From Streptomyces virginiae (GTDB lineage Bacteria > Actinomycetota > Actinomycetes > Streptomycetales > Streptomycetaceae), in the NCBI RefSeq assembly GCF_000720455.1, contig NZ_JOAK01000011.1, positions 1 through 64,000 on the forward strand: a stretch of DNA of 64,000 nt. The letters run 5' to 3'. The position numbers were made by a program, and so were the translations under genes. The first letter of the stretch is position 1. Every line of letters begins with the position of its first letter. The notes beneath the pieces were generated by a model. That model was not told where the DNA came from and ran no database searches. It saw only the letters and a program-made list of their open reading frames with translations. This document shows, piece by piece, positions 33,338 through 43,152 of the stretch.

Positions 33338-33582
33338 GGAACCTCCAGGGCGGCCACGAGGGTCATTTCCCCTAATCTTCGGGTGGACCCCACACGATGG
33401 ACAGGGCCGGGGGAAGAAGGGACGCCACGGTACCGCGTCGCCGTGCGCCACGGGGAGACCTGCGGGCCCGGCGCCACGCACAGCGGGGCGTACGGAGAGC
33501 AGAAGTTGACGTATCTGTTGACGGTACCCAGAGCTGTGACGGCTCGCGACCGCAAGCGGACTGGGCAAGAAGGGGCACAGCG

Positions 33583-34566
33583 ATGAAGGGCACTGTCGGC
33601 GAGCTGGGGGAGTTCGGGCTGATCAGGGAGCTCACCTCACGGCTCACCACCACCCCGGCCGTCCGGCTCGGACCCGGTGACGACGCCGCGGTGGTGTCGG
33701 CCCCCGACCGGCGGGTCGTGGCGAGCACCGACATCCTGCTGGAGGGCCGGCACTTCCGGCGCGACTGGTCCACGGCCTACGACGTCGGCCGCAAGGCCGC
33801 CGCGCAGAACCTGGCGGACATCGCGGCCATGGGAGCCGTGCCGACCGCGCTGCTCCTCGGCCTCGTCGTACCCGCCGAACTCCCGGTCACCTGGCCCACC
33901 GAGCTGATGGACGGCATCCGCGACGAGTGCCAGGTCGCCGGAGCCGCCGTGGTCGGCGGCGACGTCGTCCGCGGCGACACCATCACCGTCTCCATCACCG
34001 CCCTCGGCGACCTGCGCAACCACGAGCCCGTACTGCGCTCCGGCGCCCAGCCCGGCGACGTCGTCGCCGTCACCGGCTGGCTCGGCTGGTCCGCGGCGGG
34101 CTTCGCCGTGCTCTCGCGCGGCTTCCGCTCCCCCCGGGCGTTCGTGGAGGCCCACCGGCGCCCCGAGCCGCCCTACCACGCGGGTCCCGCGGCGGCCGGG
34201 CTCGGCGCCACCGCCATGACGGACGTCAGCGACGGCCTGATCGCCGACCTCGGGCACATCGCCGAGGCCAGCAAGGTCCGCATCGACCTGCGCTCGGCGG
34301 CCGTCGACATCCCGACACAGATGCACGACATCGGGCAGGCCGTCGGCGTGGACCCGCTCCAGTGGGTGCTCACCGGCGGAGAGGACCACGCGATCGTGGC
34401 GACCTTCCCGCCCGACGTGAAGCTGCCGGCCCGCTGGAAGGTCATCGGCGAGGTGCTGAACCGCTCCGCGCTGCCCCAGGTGACCGTGGACGGCGCACCC
34501 TGGACCAGCACCGGCGGCTGGGACCACTTCGGGGCCGACCCGGCCGCCCAGAACGGCACGCAGTGA
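33583..34566 (+). CDS. thiL: Thiamine-monophosphate kinase
   Basis: Phosphorylates thiamine phosphate to the active diphosphate. ATG at 33583 with AGAAGGGG upstream, 327 residues. It has the PurM-like motifs GPGDDAAVV (ATP/Mg binding), [21 protein letters not shown], and [17 protein letters not shown]. Its TGA overlaps the thiD GTG, linking two thiamine steps. Confidence 0.93.
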   Translation: MKGTVGELGEFGLIRELTSRLTTTPAVRLGPGDDAAVVSAPDRRVVASTDILLEGRHFRRDWSTAYDVGRKAAAQNLADIAAMGAVPTALLLGLVVPAELPVTWPTELMDGIRDECQVAGAAVVGGDVVRGDTITVSITALGDLRNHEPVLRSGAQPGDVVAVTGWLGWSAAGFAVLSRGFRSPRAFVEAHRRPEPPYHAGPAAAGLGATAMTDVSDGLIADLGHIAEASKVRIDLRSAAVDIPTQMHDIGQAVGVDPLQWVLTGGEDHAIVATFPPDVKLPARWKVIGEVLNRSALPQVTVDGAPWTSTGGWDHFGADPAAQNGTQ

Positions 34567-35363
34567 ACACCGCACCGCCGCTGTGCCTGACCGTCGCCGG
34601 ATCGGACTCCGGCGGCGGCGCGGGCATCCAGGCCGACCTCAAGACCATGCTGGCCCTGGGCGTGCACGGCATGAGCGTGGTGACCGCCGTGACCGCACAG
34701 AACTCCCTCGGGGTACGGGGAGCATGGGAGCTGCCCGCCGAGGCCGTCACGGCCCAGTACCGGGCCGTCGTGGACGACATCGGCGTGCACGCCGTGAAGA
34801 CCGGCATGCTGTCCTCCACCGCACTGGTGGAGACCGTCGCAGCGCTGCTGGCCGACACCGACGCCCCGGCCGTCGTGGACCCGGTCGGAGTCTCCAAGCA
34901 CGGTGACGCGCTGCTCGCCGCCTCGGCACTGGACGCCGTACGCGGCGAGCTGCTGCCGCGGGCCACCGTGGCCACGCCCAACCTGGACGAGGTCGCCCAG
35001 CTCACCGGCGTCGTCGTGGAGAACGAGGACGACATGCGCCGGGCCGCCGACGCGATCCTCGGCCACGGGTCCCGCTGGGCGCTGATCAAGGGCGGGCACC
35101 TCGCGGCGCACGGCGGCGAGGCGGTGGACCTGCTCACCGACGGCGCCGAGGAGCGGTGGCTGCGCGCCCCGCGCCACTCCAACCGGCACACCCACGGCAC
35201 CGGCTGCACCCTCGCCAGCGCGATCGCGGCCGGGCTGGCCAAGGGACTGACCGTCCCGGCGGCCGTCACGGCGGCCAAGGAGTACGTGACGGGCGGCATC
35301 GCCGCCGGCTTCGCGCTCGGCGGGGGCATCGGCCCCGTGGACCACGCCTGGCGTCAGCGCTGA
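34563..35363 (+). CDS. thiD: Hydroxymethylpyrimidine/phosphomethylpyrimidine kinase
   Basis: Phosphorylates HMP to HMP-diphosphate for thiamine synthesis. GTG at 34563, 266 residues. Ribokinase-fold motifs: [19 protein letters not shown] at the N-terminus, KTGMLSS, and the C-terminal anion hole with catalytic Asp/Cys region [18 protein letters not shown]. It overlaps thiL by 4 bp. Confidence 0.93.
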   Translation: MNTAPPLCLTVAGSDSGGGAGIQADLKTMLALGVHGMSVVTAVTAQNSLGVRGAWELPAEAVTAQYRAVVDDIGVHAVKTGMLSSTALVETVAALLADTDAPAVVDPVGVSKHGDALLAASALDAVRGELLPRATVATPNLDEVAQLTGVVVENEDDMRRAADAILGHGSRWALIKGGHLAAHGGEAVDLLTDGAEERWLRAPRHSNRHTHGTGCTLASAIAAGLAKGLTVPAAVTAAKEYVTGGIAAGFALGGGIGPVDHAWRQR

Positions 35364-35424
35364 CGGGGCCCGGTGCCGGAGCCGACCGCGCCGGCGCCCC
35401 GGCCCGCACCCCCGGACAAGGCAA

Positions 35425-35455
35425 AAGGCCGGTCCACCAGAGGTGGACCGGCCTT
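35425..35455. terminator. Terminator between convergent thiD and rpmB
   Basis: AAGGCCGGTCCACC (35425-35438) pairs perfectly with GGTGGACCGGCCTT (35442-35455), loop AGA, followed by CTT. Confidence 0.85.
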
Positions 35456-35490
35456 CTTGGCAACCGGAAGGGGCTGCGCTACGACGGGCG

Positions 35491-35676
35491 TCAGCGCGAG
35501 ACCTTGCCGGCCTTGATGCACGAGGTGCAGGCGTTGAGGCGCTTCGGCGTCCCATTGACCACGGCACGGACGCGCTGGATGTTCGGGTTCCAGCGACGCG
35601 AGGTGCGGCGGTGCGAGTGGGAGATGTTGTTGCCGAAGCTCGGCCCCTTGGCGCAAACGTCGCAGTTGGCAGCCAC
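35491..35676 (-). CDS. rpmB: Ribosomal protein L28, zinc-ribbon (CXXC) form
   Basis: A 61-residue large-subunit protein. The two cysteine pairs CDVC (residues 5-8) and CTSC (50-53) make this the zinc-binding form; a Zur-controlled cysteine-free paralogue is common elsewhere in Streptomyces. [20 protein letters not shown] is the RNA-binding core. It is transcribed away from the FakA-like gene. Confidence 0.96.
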   Translation of the reverse strand: MAANCDVCAKGPSFGNNISHSHRRTSRRWNPNIQRVRAVVNGTPKRLNACTSCIKAGKVSR

Positions 35677-35726
35677 AGGTCACTCCAAAGACTTCAGATG
35701 CAATTACAGTGAAACCGGCGCACCGG

Positions 35727-35740
35727 TTCAGAGGTCTGAA
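35727..35740. promoter_or_regulatory. Perfect palindrome in the rpmB/fakA-like intergenic region
   Basis: TTCAGAGGTCTGAA is a perfect 14-bp inverted repeat 51 bp upstream of rpmB. GAAACCGG/CCGGTTC arms (35711-35729) flank it, and a half-site TTCAGATG lies at about 35694. A dimeric regulator site is plausible. Confidence 0.4.
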
Positions 35741-35919
35741 GTGGTTTGCCGGGGAAAAGGCCCGACTTTCATCGGGCAACCGGAGCAGCATACAACGACT
35801 GCGCCCGTCCTAGAAAACTACCATGGCGCCCGCCTCCCCCGTCCCGCGGTCCGGACCCCACGGGCGCGGTCCTTCGTTACCCTGCGGTGAACCCTGGCCC
35901 GCACAAGGAGGAACGCCCG

Positions 35920-37620
35920 GTGCCGCACGAGGCTCAGCCGCAGCCCGCCGACGAGCTCGACGCCGAAGCCGTGCGCACCTGGAGCTCGCTCGCCCTCGCC
36001 GCACTGGGACGGGCCCGCGACGACATCGACGCGATCAACGTGTACCCCGTCGCCGACGCGGACACCGGCACCAACCTCTACCTCACCGCGGAGTCCGCCG
36101 ACCGCGCGCTCACCGAGACCTTCGACAACGCCGCCCGCGCAGCCCGCAGCGGGAACGGGACCGCGGAAGTGACCGGCGCCACGGAGCCGACCTCCCTGTC
36201 CGAGGCGGTACGGGCCTGGGCGCACGGCGCGCTCGTCGGCGCCCGCGGCAACTCCGGCACGATCCTCGCGCAGCTGCTGCGCGGAGTGGCCGACGTACTC
36301 GGCGCCGAACCCGAAGGCCGGCAGACCGGCCCCGGCGGGCTGCTGGCCCACGCCCTCACCCGGGCCGCCGAGGAGGCGTACGCGGCCGTCGCGCACCCGG
36401 TGGAGGGCACCATGCTCACCGTCGCGGGCGCCGCCGCACGCGCCGGAGAAGCGGCCTCGGCGGCCGCCGGCACCGCGGCCGACGTGGCCCGCGCCGCCTA
36501 CGACGGCGCCCGCGCCGCACTCGCCGAGACCCCCGGGCAGCTCGCCGCGCTGGGCCGGGCCGGCGTGGTCGACGCCGGCGGCTGCGGGCTCGTCGCCGTA
36601 CTCGGCGCCCTCTGGCAGGCACTGTCCGGCCAGGAGCCGGCCGCCGAAGCGCCGGCGCGCGGGGCCGCGACCCCGGCGACGCAGCCGGCCGACCCCTGCG
36701 AGCAGGACGAGGACGGCCCCGCCTACGAGGTGATCTACCTGCTGGAGGCCTCCGAGACGGCGGTCGCGGAACTGCGCGCGCACCTCGACGGACTCGGCGA
36801 CTCCCTGGTCGTGGTCGGCGGCGACGGGCTGTGGAACGTCCACGTCCACGTCGACGATCCCGGCGCCGCCGTGGAGGCGGGGGTCGTCGCGGGGCGGCCG
36901 TACCGGATCCGGATCACGCACTTCGGCGACGAGCGCCGCCGGGGCCGCGGCGAACGCGCCCAGCGGGCCGTGGTCGCCGTGGTCCCCGGCGAGGGACTGG
37001 CGGGCCTGTGCGCCGAGGCCGGCGCCACCCCCGTACTCGTGCGCCCCGGCGAGGCCCCGGCCACCGCCGAACTCCTCGACGCCGTCCGCCGCGCCCACGC
37101 CCGCGAAGTGGTGCTCCTGCCGGGCGGCACCGAGCTGCGCGCCGCCGCGGCCACAGCCGCCGAACAGGCCCGCGCCGAGGGCGTGCGGGTGGCCGTGATC
37201 CCCACCCGGTCGGCGGTCCAGGGCCTGGCGGCCCTCGCCGTCCACGACCCGGACGGCAGCTTCGACGAGGACGTGGTGGCCATGACCGCCGCCGCCGGCG
37301 CCACCCGGTACGGGGAACTGGCCGTCGCGGAACGCCAGTCCTTCACCTCGGCCGGAATCTGCCAGGCCGGCGACGTGCTCGGCCTCATCGACGGCGACGT
37401 CGCCGTGATCGGCGCCGGACTGCCCGAGACAGCCGAGGCCGTGCTGGACCGGATGCTGGGCTCCGGCGGCGAACTCGTCACCCTGGTCCTGGGACCCGAC
37501 GTGCCGGACGCCGTCGCCGAGCGCCTGGAGGCGTACGTCCAGTCCGGCCACCTGGCCGTGGACACCGTCACCTACCGGGGCGGCCGCTACTCGGCGCCGC
37601 TCCTCATCGGGGTGGAATAG
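35920..37620 (+). CDS. DAK2-domain (FakA/YloV-like) kinase
   Basis: A 566-residue protein from the GTG at 35920 with AAGGAGGA upstream. The N-terminal DhaL-type kinase domain shows INVYPVADADTGTNLY (metal/ATP, about residues 39-54) and HGALVGARGNSGTILAQLL. A linker and a C-terminal DegV-like partner-binding domain follow. Family knowledge: FakA phosphorylates fatty acids held by a FakB (DegV) protein. No fakB is nearby, so its partner must be elsewhere. It is followed 26 bp later by recG. A dihydroxyacetone kinase-like role on another substrate is the alternative. Confidence 0.85.
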   Translation: MPHEAQPQPADELDAEAVRTWSSLALAALGRARDDIDAINVYPVADADTGTNLYLTAESADRALTETFDNAARAARSGNGTAEVTGATEPTSLSEAVRAWAHGALVGARGNSGTILAQLLRGVADVLGAEPEGRQTGPGGLLAHALTRAAEEAYAAVAHPVEGTMLTVAGAAARAGEAASAAAGTAADVARAAYDGARAALAETPGQLAALGRAGVVDAGGCGLVAVLGALWQALSGQEPAAEAPARGAATPATQPADPCEQDEDGPAYEVIYLLEASETAVAELRAHLDGLGDSLVVVGGDGLWNVHVHVDDPGAAVEAGVVAGRPYRIRITHFGDERRRGRGERAQRAVVAVVPGEGLAGLCAEAGATPVLVRPGEAPATAELLDAVRRAHAREVVLLPGGTELRAAAATAAEQARAEGVRVAVIPTRSAVQGLAALAVHDPDGSFDEDVVAMTAAAGATRYGELAVAERQSFTSAGICQAGDVLGLIDGDVAVIGAGLPETAEAVLDRMLGSGGELVTLVLGPDVPDAVAERLEAYVQSGHLAVDTVTYRGGRYSAPLLIGVE

Positions 37621-37646
37621 CGGGCTTGTCAGCGCCATGGTGTGCA

Positions 37647-39839
37647 ATGGAACACGTGCCCGCGCTCGACGAAGACCTCAAGAAGACGCTCGGTCCCGCC
37701 ACCGCCAAGGTGCTGGCCGAGCAGCTAGGCCTGCACACGGCCCTGGACCTGCTCCACCACTACCCGAGGCGGTACGCCGAGCGCGGCGAGCTGACCTCGC
37801 TGGCCGAGCTCGCCGACCAGATCGACGAGCACGTCACCGTCGTCGCGCAGGTCGCCGACGCCCGCGTCCTGACCTTCAACGGGGGCCGGGGCAAGCGGCT
37901 GGAGGTGACCATCACCGACGGCAGCGGTCGGCTCCAGCTGGTCTTCTTCGGCGCCGGGGTCCACAAACCGCACAAGGAACTGCTCCCCGGCAGCCGCGCG
38001 ATGTTCGCCGGCAAGGTCTCCAAGTTCAACCACAAGCTCCAGCTCGCGCACCCGGCGTACGAGCCGCTCGGCGCCGACGCCTCCGACCGGGACGCCGCCA
38101 CCGCCTTCGCCAACCAGCTGATCCCGATCTACCCGGCCTGCGCGAAGCTGGAGTCCTGGAAGATCGCCAAGTGCGTGGACGCCGTGCTGCCCAGCGCCCA
38201 GGAGGCCGTGGACCCGCTGCCGCCCGCCCTGCGCGAGGGCCGCGGCCTGGTCCCGCTCACCGAGGCCCTGCTGAAGATCCACCGGCCGGCCACCAAGGCC
38301 GACATCGAGGACGCCCGGCAGCGCCTGAAGTGGGACGAGGCCTTCGTCCTCCAGGTCGCCCTGGCCCGCCGCCGCCACGCCGACGCCCAGCTCCCGGCCG
38401 TCCCGCGCCGTCCCGCCCCCGGCGGCCTGCTCGACGCCTTCGACGCCAAGCTCCCCTTCACCCTCACCGAGGGCCAGCAGAAGGTCTCGAAGGAGATCTT
38501 CGACGACCTCGCCACCAGCCACCCCATGCACCGCCTCCTCCAGGGCGAGGTCGGAAGCGGAAAGACGATGGTGGCCCTGCGGGCGATGCTGGCCGTCGTG
38601 GACTCCGGCGGGCAGGCGGCGATGCTCGCGCCCACCGAGGTGCTCGCCCAGCAGCACCACCGCTCCATCGTCGAGATGATGGGCGAGCTGGCCGAGGGCG
38701 GCATGCTCGGCGGGTCCGACCAGGGCACCAAGGTCGTGCTGCTCACCGGGTCGATGGGGATGCCCGCGCGCCGCCAGGCCCTGCTCGACCTGGTCACCGG
38801 TGAGGCCGGGATCGTCATCGGCACGCACGCGCTGATCGAGGACAAGGTGCAGTTCCACGACCTCGGCCTGGTCGTCGTCGACGAACAGCACCGCTTCGGC
38901 GTGGAGCAGCGCGACGCACTGCGCTCCAAGGGCAAGCAGCCCCCGCACCTGCTCGTGATGACCGCCACCCCGATCCCGCGCACCGTCGCCATGACCGTCT
39001 TCGGCGACCTGGAGACCTCCGTCCTCGACCAGCTGCCCGCGGGCCGCTCGCCGATCGCCACCCACGTGGTGCCGTCCCAGGACAAGCCGCACTTCCTCGC
39101 CCGGGCCTGGGAGCGGGTCCGCGAGGAGGTGGAGAAGGGCCACCAGGCGTATGTGGTCTGCCCGCGCATCGGCGACGGGGAGGACGACCCGAAGAAGAAG
39201 CAGGCCGCGGAGGAGGCCGACAGGCGGCCGCCGCTCGCGGTCCTGGAGATCGCCGAGCAGCTCGGCCGCGGCCCGCTGGCCGGACTGAGCGTCGAGGTGC
39301 TGCACGGCCGGATGGATCCCGCCGACAAGGACGACGTCATGCGCCGGTTCGCGGCCGGCGAGGTCAAGGTGCTGGTCGCCACCACCGTCATCGAGGTCGG
39401 TGTGAACGTCCCGAACTCCACCGTGATGGTGATCATGGACGCGGACCGGTTCGGCGTCTCCCAGCTCCACCAGCTGCGCGGCCGCGTCGGCCGCGGGTCC
39501 GCCCCCGGCCTGTGCCTGCTGGTCAGCGAGATGCACGAGGCGAGCCCCGCCCGGGCCCGGCTGGCCGCCGTCGCCGCCACCCTCGACGGCTTCGAGCTCT
39601 CCCGCATCGACCTGGAACAGCGCCGCGAGGGCGACGTCCTGGGCCAGGCCCAGTCCGGAGTGCGCTCCTCGCTGCGCATGCTCGCCGTCATCGAGGACGA
39701 GGAGGTCATCGCCCAGGCCCGGGAGGAGGCCACCCGCGTCGTGGCCGAGGACCCGGCGCTGGAGCGGCTGCCGGGCTTGCGGACCGCGCTGGACGCCCTG
39801 CTCGACACCGAGCGCGAGCAGTACCTGGAGAAGGGCTGA
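37647..39839 (+). CDS. recG: ATP-dependent DNA helicase RecG
   Basis: Remodels stalled replication forks and Holliday junctions. ATG at 37647, 730 residues. The N-terminal wedge/OB domain precedes the SF2 helicase core: Walker A GEVGSGKT (300-307), DEQHRF (412-417), MTATPIPRT, and the C-terminal QLHQLRGRVGRG motif VI. The length is normal for the family. It is part of the recG-rsmD-coaD block. Confidence 0.95.
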   Translation: MEHVPALDEDLKKTLGPATAKVLAEQLGLHTALDLLHHYPRRYAERGELTSLAELADQIDEHVTVVAQVADARVLTFNGGRGKRLEVTITDGSGRLQLVFFGAGVHKPHKELLPGSRAMFAGKVSKFNHKLQLAHPAYEPLGADASDRDAATAFANQLIPIYPACAKLESWKIAKCVDAVLPSAQEAVDPLPPALREGRGLVPLTEALLKIHRPATKADIEDARQRLKWDEAFVLQVALARRRHADAQLPAVPRRPAPGGLLDAFDAKLPFTLTEGQQKVSKEIFDDLATSHPMHRLLQGEVGSGKTMVALRAMLAVVDSGGQAAMLAPTEVLAQQHHRSIVEMMGELAEGGMLGGSDQGTKVVLLTGSMGMPARRQALLDLVTGEAGIVIGTHALIEDKVQFHDLGLVVVDEQHRFGVEQRDALRSKGKQPPHLLVMTATPIPRTVAMTVFGDLETSVLDQLPAGRSPIATHVVPSQDKPHFLARAWERVREEVEKGHQAYVVCPRIGDGEDDPKKKQAAEEADRRPPLAVLEIAEQLGRGPLAGLSVEVLHGRMDPADKDDVMRRFAAGEVKVLVATTVIEVGVNVPNSTVMVIMDADRFGVSQLHQLRGRVGRGSAPGLCLLVSEMHEASPARARLAAVAATLDGFELSRIDLEQRREGDVLGQAQSGVRSSLRMLAVIEDEEVIAQAREEATRVVAEDPALERLPGLRTALDALLDTEREQYLEKG

Positions 39840-39913
39840 GCGGCACGACCTATCGTTGTTGTGCCGCGGCGGACCCGCCGCGCGCCCCCTACCGCCGTAC
39901 CGAAGGACCCCAG

Positions 39914-40492
39914 ATGACCCGCGTGATCGCCGGCAGCGCCGGCGGGCGACGGCTGGCCGTGCCCCCCGGCACCGGCACCCGGCCGACCTCGGACCGGATG
40001 CGCGAAGGCCTCTTCTCCACCTGGGAGTCCCTGCACGGGGTCGAAGGCGCCCGGGTCCTGGACCTGTACGGCGGCTCCGGCGCCGTCGGCCTGGAGGCCC
40101 TCTCCCGGGGCGCGTCCCACGCCCTGCTCGTCGAGTCCGACGCCAAGGCCGCCAAGGCGATCCGCGACAACATCCGGACCCTGGGACTGCCCGGGGCGGA
40201 GTTCCGCGCCGGCAAGGCCGAGCAGATCGTGGCCGCCCGCGCCGCCGGGGACCCCTACGACGTCGTCTTCCTGGACCCGCCGTACGCCGTGGACAGCGCG
40301 GACCTGCGGGAGATCCTCCTCACACTCCGGTCCAATGGCTGGATCACGGACGATGCGCTCGTCACCGTGGAACGCAGCACCAGGAGCGGCGCCTTCCCGT
40401 GGCCCGAGGGCTTCGAGCCGCTCCGGTCGCGCAAGTACGGCGAGGGCACCCTTTGGTACGGCCGCGCCGCATGCACGAGCGAAGACTCATGA
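39914..40492 (+). CDS. rsmD: 16S rRNA (guanine966-N2)-methyltransferase
   Basis: A 192-residue SAM-dependent methyltransferase. VLDLYGGSGAVGLEALSRGA is SAM motif I, and VVFLDPPYAV carries the catalytic DPPY. MTRVIAGSAGGRRLAVPPGT is the usual N-terminus. It overlaps nothing but leads directly into coaD. Confidence 0.93.
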   Translation: MTRVIAGSAGGRRLAVPPGTGTRPTSDRMREGLFSTWESLHGVEGARVLDLYGGSGAVGLEALSRGASHALLVESDAKAAKAIRDNIRTLGLPGAEFRAGKAEQIVAARAAGDPYDVVFLDPPYAVDSADLREILLTLRSNGWITDDALVTVERSTRSGAFPWPEGFEPLRSRKYGEGTLWYGRAACTSEDS

Positions 40493-40506
40493 ACGAGGGA
40501 GTTCAG

Positions 40507-40986
40507 TTGCGCCGCGCCGTCTGTCCGGGGTCCTTCGATCCCATCCACAACGGACACCTCGACATCATCGGACGCGCCTCCAGGCTCTACGACGTCGTGC
40601 ACGTCGCCGTGATGATCAACAAGTCGAAGCAGAGCCTGTTCACCGTCGAGGAGCGGGTCGAGCTGATCCGCGAGGCGACGGCCGACTACGGCAACATCCA
40701 GGTCGAGGCCTTCCACGGCCTGCTCGTCGACTTCTGCAAGCAGCGGGACATCCCGGCCATCGTCAAGGGCCTGCGCGCGGTCAGCGACTTCGACTACGAG
40801 CTGCAGATGGCCCAGATGAACCTGGGCCTGTCGGGCGTCGAGACGCTGTTCGTCCCGACCATCCCCACCTACAGCTTCCTGTCCTCCTCGCTGGTCAAGG
40901 AGGTCGCGACCTGGGGCGGCGACGTCGCCCACCTGCTGCCGGCGCACGTCCACGCGGCGCTCCTGGAGAGGCTGCGCGACCGCTGA
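40507..40986 (+). CDS. coaD: Phosphopantetheine adenylyltransferase
   Basis: Penultimate step of coenzyme A synthesis. I choose the TTG at 40507 because GAGGGAG lies 6 bases upstream and it gives the usual 159-residue protein starting MRRAVCPGSFDP. An ATG at 40489 would add six residues. The nucleotidyltransferase motif is H14-N-G-H17, and SSSLVKEVA is the C-terminal ISSTxxR-type motif. It is the last gene of the recG-rsmD-coaD group. Confidence 0.95.
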   Translation: MRRAVCPGSFDPIHNGHLDIIGRASRLYDVVHVAVMINKSKQSLFTVEERVELIREATADYGNIQVEAFHGLLVDFCKQRDIPAIVKGLRAVSDFDYELQMAQMNLGLSGVETLFVPTIPTYSFLSSSLVKEVATWGGDVAHLLPAHVHAALLERLRDR

Positions 40987-41089
40987 CCGACTGACAGGAC
41001 GTCAGGCGGTGTCGGGGGCCCGCCCGCTGGCCTTACAGTCGTCCCGTCCGTCTCAGGAACCGCCCGAGGCCGAGAGAGTGCGAGCCCCC

Positions 41090-42169
41090 ATGGACGTGCA
41101 GAAGAAGCTCGACGAGATCGTCGCGGCCGTCGGCGGCGCCCGGTCCATGCCCATGTCGGCCTCCTGTGTGATCAACCGCGCCGAGCTGCTCGCCCAGCTC
41201 GAAGAGGTCCGCCAGGCGCTCCCCGGCTCGCTCGCGCAGGCGCAGGAGCTCATCGGCGGCCGGGAGCAGATGGTCGAGGACGCCCGTCGGGAGGCGGAGC
41301 GGATCATCGGCGCCGCCCACGACCAGCGCGGTTCGCTGATCGCCGACACCGAGATCGCGCGGCGCTCCCAGGCCGAGGCGGACCGGATCCTGGAGGAGGC
41401 CCGCCGGGAGGCGGAGGAGATCCGGGCCGAGGCCGACGACTACGTCGACAGCAAGCTCGCGAACTTCGAGGTCGTGCTGACCAAGACGATCGGTTCGGTG
41501 GACCGGGGCCGGGAGAAGCTGCTGGGCCGCGGCCCGGGCCTGGACGAGGACGGCTACCCGGACGCGGACGCCCCCGAGCGCAGCCACGACCCCGAGACGC
41601 AGCGGCAGCAGGCGGACGCCTACGTGGACACCAAGCTCGCGACCTTCGAGGCGGTGCTCTCCAAGACCCTGGAGGCCGTGGGCCGCGGCCGCCAGAAGCT
41701 GCTCGGCCGGGTCCCGACGGACGACCTGGGCGTGCACATGGCGGCCCAGGACGCGGCCGCGGGCCAGGGCTCCCGCTCGGCGAGCGACTCGGACTTCCTG
41801 GCGGGCCTGGCGGAGCCGGAGCCCCCGCACGCGCCCGCGCCGATCCCGGCCCAGCCGGAGCCCCTGTACGACTCGTACGCCTACCAGCAGCCCGCCGCCC
41901 AGCAGCAGGACGCGTACTCCTACCAGGACCCGTACGCGGGCTACCAGCAGCAGCCGGACCCGTATTCCGGTGCGGGCACCGGCTCCACCGGAGCGGCCTA
42001 CGCCGCGCACTACGACGCGCAGCAGCCCGATCCCTACGCCGCCTACCAGCAGCCGCAGCAGGCCCAGCACCCGCAGCACGCGCAGCAGCCCTCGCTCGAC
42101 GAGACCAGCTTCTTCGACACGAGCATGATCAACCTGGACCAGCTGCGCCAGTACGAACAGGGGCGCTAG
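41090..42169 (+). CDS. SepIVA/DivIVA-like cell-division-associated protein
   Basis: A 359-residue protein. Residues 1-110 form a long coiled coil (QKKLDEIVAAVGGARSMPMS, AEADRILEEARREAEEIRAE). A 30-residue unit starting YVDSKLANFEVVLTKT (about 118-147) repeats as YVDTKLATFEAVLSKT (about 178-207), 21 of 30 identical. The tail is Gln/Pro/Tyr-rich with repeated YQQP and PDPY units. Actinobacterial DivIVA-like proteins of this type help direct polar growth or septation. ATP synthase subunit b-like is a common misannotation. Confidence 0.75.
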   Translation: MDVQKKLDEIVAAVGGARSMPMSASCVINRAELLAQLEEVRQALPGSLAQAQELIGGREQMVEDARREAERIIGAAHDQRGSLIADTEIARRSQAEADRILEEARREAEEIRAEADDYVDSKLANFEVVLTKTIGSVDRGREKLLGRGPGLDEDGYPDADAPERSHDPETQRQQADAYVDTKLATFEAVLSKTLEAVGRGRQKLLGRVPTDDLGVHMAAQDAAAGQGSRSASDSDFLAGLAEPEPPHAPAPIPAQPEPLYDSYAYQQPAAQQQDAYSYQDPYAGYQQQPDPYSGAGTGSTGAAYAAHYDAQQPDPYAAYQQPQQAQHPQHAQQPSLDETSFFDTSMINLDQLRQYEQGR

Positions 42170-42176
42170 GGCCGGA

Positions 42177-42206
42177 TTGGGCTCAGAGCGAAGCGCCGGG
42201 TATCCT
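42177..42206 (+). promoter_or_regulatory. Possible promoter before the DUF177-rpmF-rnc-mutM genes
   Basis: TTGGGC (42177-42182) and TATCCT (42201-42206) are 18 bp apart, 86 bp before the DUF177 start. Confidence 0.4.
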
Positions 42207-42291
42207 GGCTCTTCGGTCGCGCGTATGCACCGCGATCCGTGCTGCCCGTACGTGCGGGATCTACGCAGCATTCTTCGATCTTCAGCGATCT

Positions 42292-42957
42292 GTGAAAGCA
42301 GGAACGGCCCTGAACACCCGCCTCGACCACCGCAACCCCCTCGTGTTCGACACGCACGAGCTGGGTCGGCGTCCTGGTGCCATGCAGCGGCTGTCCCGTG
42401 AGATCGACGCACCGGCGGACCTCGGTCTCGCCGGCGTGATCGGAGTGCCGGAAGGCGCCCCGGTGAAGCTCAACCTCCGCCTGGAGTCGGTCATGGAAGG
42501 GGTGCTTGTCACAGGCACCGTCCGTGCATCGGCGACGGGGGAGTGCGTAAGGTGTCTGGAGGCCGTCGAGCGTGAGCTCAAGGCGGACTTCCAGGAGATG
42601 TTCTCGTACCCTGACGCCGACGACCGGGGCCGCGCCAAAGCGGAGCCGGCCGACGACGCCGAGGACGACGAGGACACGCTCTTCCTCGAGGACGGTTTGT
42701 TCGACCTCGAACCCGTGCTGCGGGATGCGGTGGTGCTCGCACTGCCGATGCAGCCGGTGTGCCGGGAGGACTGTCTCGGACTGTGCCCCGATTGCGGGGC
42801 CGGCCTGAACGAGGACCCGGACCACCACCACGACGCCGTCGACATCCGTTGGGCGGCATTGCAGGGACTCGTCACCGATCAGGGCGATGAGAAGGACAAC
42901 ATGAGCGGCACTGCGTCTGACGGAGTTCAGAGCGCCGCCGAGAAGCAGGAGAAGTAG
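42292..42957 (+). CDS. DUF177/YceD family protein
   Basis: A 221-residue protein as drawn from the GTG at 42292. AGGAAC sits 6-11 bases before a CTG at 42310 whose next codons read [20 protein letters not shown], so a CTG start is possible. The DUF177 core has [20 protein letters not shown] and the C-terminal [20 protein letters not shown] cysteine cluster. Family members are linked to 23S rRNA maturation. The rpmF gene follows 3 bp later, as in most bacteria. Confidence 0.9.
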   Translation: MKAGTALNTRLDHRNPLVFDTHELGRRPGAMQRLSREIDAPADLGLAGVIGVPEGAPVKLNLRLESVMEGVLVTGTVRASATGECVRCLEAVERELKADFQEMFSYPDADDRGRAKAEPADDAEDDEDTLFLEDGLFDLEPVLRDAVVLALPMQPVCREDCLGLCPDCGAGLNEDPDHHHDAVDIRWAALQGLVTDQGDEKDNMSGTASDGVQSAAEKQEK

Positions 42958-42959
42958 CC

Positions 42960-43133
42960 GTGGCTGTTCCGAAGCGGAAGATGTCGCGCAGCAACACGCG
43001 CCACCGCCGGTCGCAGTGGAAGGCTGCGGTCCCCACCCTGGTTTCGTGTGAGCGTTGCCAGGAGCCGAAGCTCCAGCACATCGCGTGCCCGAGCTGCGGC
43101 ACCTACAACAAGCGCCAGGTCCTCGAGGTCTGA
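42960..43133 (+). CDS. rpmF: Ribosomal protein L32
   Basis: A 57-residue large-subunit protein from a GTG at 42960, [20 protein letters not shown], with a zinc ribbon CERC and CPSC. It is too short for many gene callers. It lies between DUF177 and rnc. Confidence 0.96.
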   Translation: MAVPKRKMSRSNTRHRRSQWKAAVPTLVSCERCQEPKLQHIACPSCGTYNKRQVLEV

Positions 43134-43152
43134 GCGGCTGGTGAGAGGCGCA

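Noticed and set aside
35823..39839. 1338-codon plus-strand frame spanning the FakA-like gene and recG
   Set aside because: Its second half is recG itself from 37647; the first half is an Arg-rich out-of-frame reading of the FakA-like gene, not a fusion.
42177..42401. 74-codon frame before the DUF177 gene
   Set aside because: It overlaps the probable promoter and the DUF177 start in another frame; no ribosome site or motif.
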